Shown: positions 1 through 7,654 of the stretch, piece by piece
Layout: each line of letters begins with the position of its first letter
Numbering within the stretch: position 1 is the first letter of the stretch
Source of the DNA: Drosophila persimilis
Lineage: Eukaryota; Arthropoda; Insecta; Diptera; Drosophilidae
Length of the DNA: 64,000 nt
Reading direction: 5' to 3'
NCBI RefSeq assembly: GCF_003286085.1
Contig: NW_020825329.1
Span: forward strand, 1,798,001-1,862,000
The notes under the pieces: generated by a model
What the model saw: the letters and a program-made list of their open reading frames with translations, nothing else
Databases searched by the model: none
What the model was told of the DNA's origin: nothing
Translations under genes and position numbers: made by a program

Positions 1-222
1 TTCTACTCTTTTTAGCAATTTGCAGCTGTCCATTTCAATGTCGCCAGTTGGTCGGTTCGGAGTGATATTTGTCAGTGTTCTCATACCGCAACGGCTATTT
101 GTCGCGCTCGCATATACTTCTGTGTTTTTTTTTCCGTGTGTGTGTGTATTCTGTGTACGAATGTGGCAGCCATGGTTGTTGCACTCTTAGGGGCTGAACG
201 GGACTTTGCTGGCGGTAAGTCT
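1..222 (-). other. E0 3'UTR (partial)
   Basis: Non-coding sequence downstream of the E0 pol stop codon, continuing past the left window edge. It does not resemble the 3'UTRs of E1-E10. A good plus-strand splice donor (GGCG followed by GTAAGT) sits at about 215, immediately beside the pol stop. The HeT-A-like elements use the same GGCG|GTAAGT context for their antisense intron nearest gag. I see no other feature here. Confidence 0.6.
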
Positions 223-2244
223 TCATTGCTGCTGTACATTTTGGCTGCTGTTTTCTGTACTTATTCCTGTTGCTGGCGGTGGTTGATATTCCTGGGCATT
301 TGTGTTAGTGTGTGTGAGTGTGCTTCCATTGACTTGGCCGTTATCGCTGTGCCGCGAGTGTGTTTCTGCTATCTCGTTCAATGCTGTATCCATTGCCAGG
401 CCCAATCGCTCCAATCGCTGCCTTCTGCTGCTGACCGTCAGATCAATCGTGGCTATGGGAGCAGGCTCCAGTAACCTTCGTCTTGGCAGTATGACCTCGG
501 TGTAGTAGTTGAACTCTGTTGGCGGCGACACTGGGCGATCCATCCTATTCAGCATCCTTCGCATTTCGTCAAGGTTCCTATCGTGGCTGATTTGGTCTTC
601 TTCTGTGTATGGGCGCTGATTAGGGATCATCTCGATTCTGTTCCATTGCTGCTTCGCGAGTTCCTTGGGAAGGTGTTTGCTAAGGTACTCGGAGTACCGG
701 GGTCTTGTGATTCGGTGCGGTACGTAGGGGTCATTGACCACTTTGGCTGCCTCTATGTTGTGGTGTGATCTCATTTGTTCCGAGTACCTTTTGCATGCCC
801 TCTCGTAGACTGCCTCTACCGTGTCCACTTCCAGGTCCCTGTGGATGGTGTCGTTCCTCACGTACCATGGCGCATTGCAAATAAGTCGGAGGGTCTTGTT
901 CTGTTCCACTTGTATTCGTCCAAATTCTGCGCTGCTCGCTAATGGGCCCCATACGGCCAGTGTGTACTGCCAGATCGGTGCGATCATTTGCTTGTACAGC
1001 ATTACCTTGGTGTTGAGATTCAGCCTGCTGTTTGTGTTTAGGAGCCAGCGCAGTTTTTGGACCCTTGCCCTGACCTTGGTGACGACGTTGGTGATGTGTG
1101 TGTGGAACTGCAGCTTGGCGTCCAGCTTGACCCCCAGATAGGAATGCACGGCGACGCTACTGATTCGCTGGTCGGCGATGTGCGGCTGCAAATCATCATC
1201 TGGCTGCTGGATCGAGCGCAACGTATGCACTATATGCACAGTTTTGGACGCGTTAATGGTGATGCCCCATTGCTTTGCCCAGTTGGAGATGCTGTGCAGG
1301 AAGCGGTTGAGCTTGTTGGTCGCCATGAGCTGGTTCATACCAGTCGCCAGGATTGCTGTGTCGTCAGCATAGGTAGCCAGGAGCATACCCCTGTCGCGAG
1401 GAAGCGGCATGTCGTATGTATACAAGTTGTATAATACAGGCCCAAGTACGCTGCCCTGAGGAACGCCTGCTGCAATCTTTTTGTACCCTGACTTGACTCC
1501 GCCAGTGCATTCAACATAGAAAGTGCGATCATCCAAGTAGTGGGACAATACTCTATATATCGCTGCCGGTAGCAACTGCTGCATCTTGTGTTTCAGGCCC
1601 GCATGCCAGACTCGATCGAATGCCTCCTGTATGTCCATGTAGATGGCAGAGCAGTACAAGTTATTCTCATAGGTGGACAGGATAAACTTCGTAACTCTCC
1701 CCAATTGGTGCTCAGCCGCGTGTACATGTCTGAAGCCAAACTGATGGTTTGGAATAGCCTCGACAAATCCATCAGCTTCCATCATCCTGGTCAGAATGAG
1801 TCGCTCAAACAGTTTAGACAGACCCGAAAGCAGACTGATAGGGCGATACGATGCCAACTTATCAGCGGGTTTTCCTGGTTTGGGGATCATACTAACAGCC
1901 GCGTGCTTCCATCTGTTAGGAAAACAGCCAATCCTAAGGGAGCTGTTGCATATGAGTGCAAAATACAGGAGAGCAGACTTGGGTAGAGCTTTTATAGTCC
2001 GATTGTCAATCCTGTCCATTCCAGGGGCCTTTTTCACCTTCAGTACCTTGACTTGTGCCTCAATCTCCGGAAGAGTGATCGCCCTGAATCTCAAATTGGG
2101 ACCAGGGGATCCAAACTCTTCAAGAGACTCCTCGATTGCTCGTATGTCGGCTGCCGCGCTGGTCAGAATAGGCTTGAAACGCTGCTCCAGATGCCTCGCA
2201 AAGGACTCTGCCTTCTCCTCCGTGCTCTTACACCAGGGATCGTC
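223..2244 (-). pseudogene. pol: Pol (reverse transcriptase) fragment of E0, 5'-truncated
   Basis: About 673 codons remain open to a TGA at 223-225. The frame enters from the E1 tail, so no native start is present. By alignment with the E3 Pol, the surviving part begins near E3 residue 436. The endonuclease and the linker are therefore lost and the RT domain is complete. Visible RT motifs, in order, are KKAPGMDRIDN, YRPISLLSGLSKLFERL, HQFGFR, a catalytic-Asp motif YMDIQEAFDRVWH, GVPQGSVLGP and TYADDTAI (YADD at 1360-1371), followed by YLGVKLD. The C-terminal tail is Gln/Asn/Thr-rich and contains TIDLTV, which resembles a SUMO-interacting motif. There is no C-terminal RNase H or Cys-rich domain. 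The reading frame is undamaged, so this copy is young, or it was truncated recently. It can no longer encode a complete Pol. Confidence 0.9.
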
Positions 2245-2312
2245 TTTTTTTTCCAATTATATACCCGCTTTGGGTTGAGGGCTCTCAGTGCTCCATACAG
2301 GGGAGGAACTGA
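2245..2312 (-). promoter_or_regulatory. E1/E0 junction: 8-A tail and 3'-end promoter of E1
   Basis: Bases 2245-2252 are the E1 tail (eight A in sense), joined straight to truncated E0 pol. Because E0 has no 5' end of its own, this junction defines the true E1 3' terminus as ...TATATAATTGG. A TATA-like sequence lies at 2257-2263 and an initiator-like TCAGTT (sense) at 2307-2312, exactly 60 nt from the end. In D. melanogaster HeT-A, transcription of a downstream neighbour starts about 62 nt from the 3' end of the upstream element. Promoter use here is inferred. Confidence 0.6.
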
Positions 2313-4298
2313 GAGGCTGGGGTGTGAGCCGCCAGCAACCAAGCGCGTTGCTTTATTAATTTCTCTTTGTGGGCAGTATATGTATGTCTTAATTTAGTAT
2401 ATGTACATTTTTGTTTGTTTTTACAATTTAACTTTAAACGGCACTCAAACACACTAGTACATTTTAATGGCACAATAATTTACAAACATATAAACTGCAG
2501 CAACGTTAAACACTTGTAACCTCTTTTTACACTCAGCAGGGGGGGGGGGGGCAAGGGAAAAAGAAAACGAGACAGAGATAAACTTTTCGGCACTTTGACG
2601 GGGGGACTAAACCACGAACACGACTCGACTCCACAACGTTCACGACACGACTTTTTCTCGTTTGGACAGAGATCCAGACTCGAGACTCGATTCCACGATC
2701 GGGGCAAAAGGCTCCAAAAGTATGAATTGTCAAGAGTCAAGTGTGTGTGTGTGCGGTGAGAGTCAAGAAAGTAAAGTAAAATGGGGCCACGCTCAAAAGT
2801 ATGCTGTCTCTGCTGTAATTTTCCCTAACTTAAAATTTGATTTGATCCCCTGTGAGTTTGTCAACTTGATGTTTTGTTGGTTGTTGGTCTTCAGTCCCCT
2901 CTACTACCCTTGCCGCCTGCTGAGGGCAGACGACTAGGAATGTATCATGTACATGTGGGCGGGCAGTTTATAGGGAACGTAGTGGTTTTATGCGAAGACT
3001 TGCATATTTGGCTCAATTTAGGCCGTAGTGGTGGGGTGTGGCGGCAACTGATGCTGATTTGAAAGTCGATTACGATACCGATAATCAATTGTCAGCACCG
3101 TTGCCGCCGAAGTTTTATCACAGATTGCAATAATTTTTTTAGTGGGGTGTCGGAGAACCGCACTAATTACGATAGTAACAATAAGGGGGGGGAAGAAGGG
3201 GTTAAAGAAATGAGATCGAAATGTGCAGAAATGTGCAGTGTTGCAACACGTAGTCAGTTGTGGAAATAAATAAAGAGAAAAGGTAAACAATGCAGGTGCT
3301 TTGCGTGGAATACAGAAGGAAATACACTAAATAAAAAGAGACAAGCACTTGCAGAAATAACAATTCAGGTAAGTAGAAGACTGGAGTGGAGACGACGGAA
3401 GAACAGGTAATAAAAGAGATACTACACTGGAACAAAGACGAGACAAAACAGGTACAATTGATTTACGTTTACAATATTACAATAAACATAACAATTTAAA
3501 ATAATGTCTATATCTTTTACTATAATTACAGGGAAGACAAGAGGCATCGGCCGGCATAGCAAAGCACAATGCTTGTAAAGACATTGCGTTGCATACCGGC
3601 CGACCCCGTCGTCCCCCCTGGTCGTCGAAATTGGCGTCATCCGGAGTCGTCAGAGGTGGCTGCAATTAGCACCTCGTCGTCGTTGTGGCTGTGGCTGCCC
3701 TCTTGGAGGACCAGTGGCACTGGTCCGGCCACCAGCTGGGAGCCATGATTGACGGCCCACATATTACTGTGGCGACACGGGTCCGGCCGCCAAAGTGAAA
3801 TGGGTGTGAGTGTGTGTGTGCGTCGGCAATTGTGGCCCTGATGTAGAGCGAGTGGCACTGGTCCGGCCACCAGCTGTGGGCAAAGGTAAACAATGACACA
3901 CATATCTCGAACGGCACAGGTCCGGCCGCCCAAGTGTAATGGATGTTTGTGTGTGTGTGTGTCTGAATGGCAGGCGGTAAGTATTTTGAGCGCCCTTTTT
4001 AATCGTATGTGTGGTTGATGGATTTTTCCTTTTCCAGGTCCATAGGGCACTCTGAATGCCATGGCACTGGATCCAGCCACCAGCTAAGGACGATGGCGGA
4101 CACGACACACATCTACTGGAACGGCACAGGTCCGGCCGCCTATGAGTAATGGATGTTTGTGTGTGTGTGTGTCTGAATGGCAGGCGGTAAGTATTTAATT
4201 GCTTTGATGGCGGCAGCGTCCGTTGTTAATTTTTATTGTGGCATGCGATTGATATGCATTTGTCATTTAATCCATTGCAGTGGCAGAGATGTGTCCAA
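2253..4298 (-). other. E1 3'UTR with antisense intron cassettes
   Basis: Non-coding in sense. From the 3' end it holds the terminal promoter region, an AATAAA at 2352-2357 (about 100 nt before the tail, farther than usual), a 13-G plus-strand tract at 2539-2551, and the TG-rich block with GGTCCGGCC sub-repeats (about 3.7-4.15 kb). On the plus strand there are three good introns: 3369-3531 (CAG|GTAAGT to TAATTACAG, 163 nt), 3977-4037 (61 nt) and 4187-4280 (94 nt, ending 18 nt before the gag stop). Two further donors, at about 3405 and 3450 (ACAG|GTA), could use the first acceptor. It has a single 210-bp unit, not an array. Confidence 0.75.
3369..3531 (+). other. Predicted antisense intron 1 (163 nt, conserved in all ten 3'UTRs)
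   Basis: Plus-strand donor CAG|GTAAGTAG and acceptor ACTATAATTACAG|GG with a close branch-like ACTATAAT. The length of 163 nt is conserved in every copy (8705-8867, 14659-14821, 23498-23660, 29017-29179, 34163-34325, 39499-39661, 48331-48493, 54298-54460, 63120-63282). Short indels lie outside it in the flanks. The donor is the best match to the fly consensus in the window. Confidence 0.68.
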
Positions 4299-7200
4299 TT
4301 AGTACACAGCGTTCCAGGATATCTGGTTGTCAAGATGGTACCTCATGTTGCGGGCGTAGGCCTTAATGTCATCCATGGAGTCGTCATCTGTCCACATCTC
4401 ATCGTCATCATTTTCTTCATCCGTTTCAGGATCCGTCTCTGGAATGGCGGCTGGCGTTGGCCCTAACGTTTTTTGTGGTGGCTGTGGAGCTGGGGCAACC
4501 ACTGCTGCTGCTGCCATTGTTGGTGGATTTTCCGATGTCACTGGAACTGCTGGAGTTGCCGTCACTGCCTGGGATTGGATGAGCGAGGTGAGTAGTGACA
4601 TCATCGCTTCCAGCCTCTTTTCCAATCGCGTCATCCTCTGCGTATTCTCCAACAGTGCCTGGCTGCAGGATCCCTCGCAAGATTGGCGTTTCGGCTGCAT
4701 CTTCTGCCGGGAGCGGTTGTTGGCAAGCTGCTGCTGCTGCTGCTGTCGCTGTTGTTGTTCGCGCTGCGGCTGCTGTTGCAGCTGCTGTAGCTGCTGCTGC
4801 TGTTGTGGTGCCTGGGAACGGCTCAATGGCTGCTCTGGACGTCGTCGCCCAGTGCGTGGGCCAGAGGCAGCAGGCGTCTGTTTTTTTGTATGTATTGGCT
4901 GCTGCTGCTGCTGCTTCTGCTTCTGCTGATGTTGTTGTCCTCTTCGTCGCCCAGGAGAGGAGACATTGAGTGGCGTCCATGCTGCCTGCTGCTGCTGTCC
5001 GCGCCAGGGATTGGCTGGCGTTTGAGCTGGCTGTTGCTGCTGCTGTCGGCGCCCTGGGTGTGCTGGTGTTGTTCTTGCTGGTGGTGGCTGCTGCTCTGGC
5101 AATGGCTGCAGAAGCGAGCTGCGCTTGCGACGCAACTCCTGCATGGCCACTCGGTGGGACAGAAGGCGGCCCCTTGCTGCCTTGAATGCCGGACATCCCT
5201 TGTAGGCGCTGATGTGGGCGCCCTGGCAATTGGCGCATTTAGGGGCGTCTGCCCTTGGCTTGGCACATGCCGTGGACGCGTGGGCACCCGCACACTTCAT
5301 ACAGACGAATGAACGCCTGCAGTAGGTGCGGGTGTGCCCGAATGCCTGACATCTGTGGCACTGGGCTGGGTCCACCGGCTTGGCCTGCCTCTCAACGGTC
5401 ACCAACTGGTTGCCCAGCTGGGTTAATTGGAGGACATCGTGGTGGCTTTCATCCGGCTTGGGGGCTATCTCCAACTCGAACTGGTCGAGCGGCTGTCCAT
5501 CGGATCTCCCTTTAATGGCTCTAATAAATATAACATAATAACCCAATTCGGCCATCTGATTTTTTATTAGTTGGGTGCTTGTGGAGTGGTGTAGATCTCG
5601 CACGACGATCCGTAGCCCACGGTCGCTCTTGTGCTGGTGTGTGTAGTGGCCAGTCATCGCCTCGTTGCCGTCGCCATCGCCCAGGATTGCCATGATGGCA
5701 TCCCTGGTAGCCATGTCGCGGGCCTGGATACGGACACCATTGCGGCTGATGAGCTTGGTGTGATAGCTACTGTTGCCCACCCTCGGGTCCTTCTGCAGCT
5801 TGTCCAGAATGGGCATAATGTCGGGGACAGCTGGCAGAATGATGGGGGGGGGAATAATTGTCGTTGGTTGGTGCTGTCGCTGCAGCATCCGAGTTTGTCT
5901 GGCATTGGGCATACTCAGGGCGGGCAGCTGGAGCAGCCCAACGCCGCCGCCGCTGCTGCTGCTGTGGGTTCCTGTGCCGCAGCTACTAGTTGCATTTGCA
6001 GGTGAGTGAGGTAGAGCTAGTGGAGCATTGGCTGGAGCAGGGGCAGGGGCAGGGGCAGGGGCGGGGGCAGGGGCATTTTGTGTAATTGTCCGCTGATGTT
6101 GTTGCTGTTGCTGGTTTGATTGTTGGTGATGGAGATGGTTTTGAATTTGGGGGATATGGGATTTGCTTGCCTGTTGGTTACTTTCCCGGAGTCGTCGTTT
6201 GGCCGATGCATAATTGGCATCCAAATTGTCGTCGTCGTCATCGTCATCAAACTCAACAACCATATCATCACTGTCATCATCGTCATCATCATCATCCACC
6301 TCGGCGCGGACGCGCTTCAGTGGCGAACGGGCCGCTGCAGCAGAGGTGGATGGGATATCATCGGTATTGGCTGTGTTTGTTGCTATTGGCTGATGTTGTT
6401 GTTGTTGTTGATGTGTTTGCTGCTGCTGATGTTCCTCTGGCGGCGGTGGTGGGGGGGGTCCGCCTGTTAACATTGCTGTTAACAGGCATCGTCTGGCTGC
6501 CGACGTAATTGCAGTTGTCGTTTTTGTGTTTGATGTCGCTGTTTGTGTGCTGATGTATGTCATCATTGTATTTGTGGTTGTGGTATTGGCTGTGTGCATT
6601 GCATTTGGAACCGCTGCTGTGGCCGATCGAGCGGGGTTTGTGTCATGGCTATGGTTCGAGTTCGAACTCGCTCCCGAACGGGCACTCGAACACGAATCTT
6701 TTGTTGGCTGCTGTTCGTGTAGGGGCTGCTCGAGTGCCCTCTCGTACCGTCGCTGGTACGAGGTCGTTACCCGCTCTCTCTTTGCACTCTCTCTCGCTCC
6801 TTGCTGTTTCCGGCTCTCTCCACACGAAGCATCGGCATACGGTGCATCGATACGTGTATGTGTGTGTTGGAGTGTGGGAAGCGGAATTATTGGCGCGCTC
6901 GGTACCGCTAGGCTTGGCTTGGCTTGGCATAGCGGTGCTTGACATTGCGGTGCTTTGGCTGACGCCGCTGCCGCTGCCGACGCCGCCAATGCCTCAAGCC
7001 GGCGACTACCGCTGCTGCTGCTGCTGATGTTCTGCTGCTGCTGCTGCTGCTGGCGTTCCTGGGTATGGACCGCCTCCACCCAATCGCCGATCTGGAACTG
7101 CTCCTGGCTGGTGAGATTGGGAATGGCCGCCCAGCTGTTGGGGCAGGGCAGGTCGGGGATGGGGCTTGTGGCCGGAGTGGCGGTGATGGTGGTGTCGGCA

Positions 7201-7472
7201 TTTGTGGTCCTCACATACCCGGTAATGGTGGCTGGAGCCGGTCTAGAAATTGGAGGAAGTGCCTCCAACCAGGTGGCGGAGTCGGTGGATTGGCGTCTCA
7301 GTATCGCTGCGTTTGCCACGGCGCCGGTGGCTGCGCTGTCGGCACTGGCTTCGCCGTCGGCGGCGCTGTCGGAGCTGGCAGTGGAAATGGCTGATTTGGG
7401 GCGATCCCTGGCTGTGACGCCGTGTGGTCCTCGTCGTCGTCGTCCTCTTCTGGCAGTGGATCCGCGTGGCAT
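4299..7472 (-). CDS. gag: Gag, HeT-A-like (E1), intact, 1057 aa
   Basis: Nucleic-acid-binding structural protein. In D. melanogaster, HeT-A Gag enters the nucleus and targets its RNA to chromosome ends. In order: a basic N-terminus (RRGRRRRG) that could be a nuclear signal; a 7-Gln run near 138; a Pro/Gln segment near 340-360; an acidic block of Asp runs around VVEF at about 391-416, followed by KRRLR; an Ala-Pro repeat near 470; a jockey-type PRE_C2HC-like domain (about 570-700, core LRIVVRDL near 619); and three zinc knuckles at 705-760 (CX2CX4HX4C, CX2CX3HX4C, CX2CX3HX6C). These are followed by a long Gln-rich region, a short coiled-coil-like heptad stretch near 936-968 and an acidic tail (DDDEMWTDDDSMDD). 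The start is the first ATG after the 5'UTR and is shared by all copies. No pol follows, so reverse transcriptase must come from elsewhere. Confidence 0.94.
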   Translation of the reverse strand: MPRGSTARRGRRRRGPHGVTARDRPKSAISTASSDSAADGEASADSAATGAVANAAILRRQSTDSATWLEALPPISRPAPATITGYVRTTNADTTITATPATSPIPDLPCPNSWAAIPNLTSQEQFQIGDWVEAVHTQERQQQQQQQNISSSSSGSRRLEALAASAAAAASAKAPQCQAPLCQAKPSLAVPSAPIIPLPTLQHTHTRIDAPYADASCGESRKQQGARESAKRERVTTSYQRRYERALEQPLHEQQPTKDSCSSARSGASSNSNHSHDTNPARSATAAVPNAMHTANTTTTNTMMTYISTQTATSNTKTTTAITSAARRCLLTAMLTGGPPPPPPPEEHQQQQTHQQQQQHQPIATNTANTDDIPSTSAAAARSPLKRVRAEVDDDDDDDDSDDMVVEFDDDDDDDNLDANYASAKRRLRESNQQASKSHIPQIQNHLHHQQSNQQQQQHQRTITQNAPAPAPAPAPAPAPANAPLALPHSPANATSSCGTGTHSSSSGGGVGLLQLPALSMPNARQTRMLQRQHQPTTIIPPPIILPAVPDIMPILDKLQKDPRVGNSSYHTKLISRNGVRIQARDMATRDAIMAILGDGDGNEAMTGHYTHQHKSDRGLRIVVRDLHHSTSTQLIKNQMAELGYYVIFIRAIKGRSDGQPLDQFELEIAPKPDESHHDVLQLTQLGNQLVTVERQAKPVDPAQCHRCQAFGHTRTYCRRSFVCMKCAGAHASTACAKPRADAPKCANCQGAHISAYKGCPAFKAARGRLLSHRVAMQELRRKRSSLLQPLPEQQPPPARTTPAHPGRRQQQQQPAQTPANPWRGQQQQAAWTPLNVSSPGRRRGQQHQQKQKQQQQQPIHTKKQTPAASGPRTGRRRPEQPLSRSQAPQQQQQLQQLQQQPQREQQQRQQQQQQLANNRSRQKMQPKRQSCEGSCSQALLENTQRMTRLEKRLEAMMSLLTSLIQSQAVTATPAVPVTSENPPTMAAAAVVAPAPQPPQKTLGPTPAAIPETDPETDEENDDDEMWTDDDSMDDIKAYARNMRYHLDNQISWNAVY
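6037..6074 (+). repeat. GGGGCA hexamer repeat inside gag
   Basis: Several consecutive GGGGCA units, one changed to GGGGCG, on the plus strand. In the sense frame they encode the Ala-Pro repeat of Gag. The G-rich strand satisfies the four-G-run rule for a G-quadruplex. The same tract occurs in every gag copy, shorter in E3, E7 and E9 where the Gag has fewer Ala-Pro units. Confidence 0.8.
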
Positions 7473-7564
7473 AGCTGCGCTGGATTGGCTTTGGTTGGAT
7501 TTGGTAATAAATTTTTTCGACCGACGCGAGTGGAGATTTTGTCAAGTCAGATTGATTCACACAG

Positions 7565-7654
7565 TTTTTTTTTTTTTCGCTTTTTTGGATTTTTCCAATT
7601 ATATACCCGCTTTGGGTTGAGGGCTCTCAGTGCTCCATACAGGGGAGGAACTGA
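7565..7654 (-). promoter_or_regulatory. E2/E1 junction: tail, vestigial 5' tags and E2 3'-end promoter
   Basis: In sense, the E2 terminus TATATAATTGG is followed by A5, TCC, A6, GCG and A13 (7565-7577), and then by the E1 5'UTR (CTGTGTGAATC). The TCC and GCG islets within A runs look like eroded 5' tags, as HeT-A copies acquire when transcription starts in the upstream neighbour. The initiator-like TCAGTT is at 7649-7654, 60 nt from the E2 end. Confidence 0.6.

Larger units (their letters stand above)
1..2252 (-). mobile_element. E0: 5'-truncated TART-like telomeric retrotransposon (partial)
   Basis: This is the lowest-coordinate element in the array and it runs off the left edge. It contains only the distal part of a pol gene and the start of its 3'UTR. 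Its 5' end is cut inside pol at about 2244, where the eight-A tail of E1 is attached directly. Direct tail-to-truncated-body joining without intervening sequence is what end erosion, or incomplete reverse transcription followed by terminal addition, would leave. Its Pol is homologous to but clearly divergent from the Pol of E3/E7/E9, so it is a separate lineage. TART-like is my best family guess; the missing gag and 3' end prevent a firm name. Confidence 0.85.
2253..7564 (-). mobile_element. E1: complete HeT-A-like telomeric retrotransposon
   Basis: A 5.3-kb element with a 5'UTR (7473-7564), an intact gag (4299-7472), a 3'UTR (2253-4298) and an oligo(A) tail, but no pol. One ORF plus a long 3'UTR is the HeT-A plan. 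The body is near-identical to E6 (33.4-38.3 kb). The 5'UTR is the longer type that carries the 10-nt TGGATTTGGT insertion (plus strand). Confidence 0.92.

Noticed and set aside
2352-2357. AATAAA as the poly(A) signal of the elements
   Set aside because: It lies about 100 nt upstream of the tail, beyond the usual 10-30 nt. I record it but do not call it the functional signal.
2874-3062. A 62-codon plus-strand ORF (start MLVVGLQSPLL) repeated in all ten 3'UTRs
   Set aside because: Its conservation is no greater than that of the surrounding non-coding DNA in these near-identical copies, and it matches no known family. It could be a short ORF in the antisense RNA, but evidence is lacking.
6001-6520. 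Antisense splice sites inside gag (GCAG|GTGAGT near 6001 and a TTGCAG near 6510)
   Set aside because: The donor is good, but the acceptor lacks a clear pyrimidine tract and the pair lies in repeat-rich coding sequence. Too weak to list.
6955-7620. Long plus-strand open frames over gag (for example 6955-7620 and 20874-21731), rich in Ala, Leu, Cys and Val
   Set aside because: They mirror the Gln/Ser/Ala triplet repeats of gag on the opposite strand, have no domain, and end or merge with small indels of gag. Antisense shadows.
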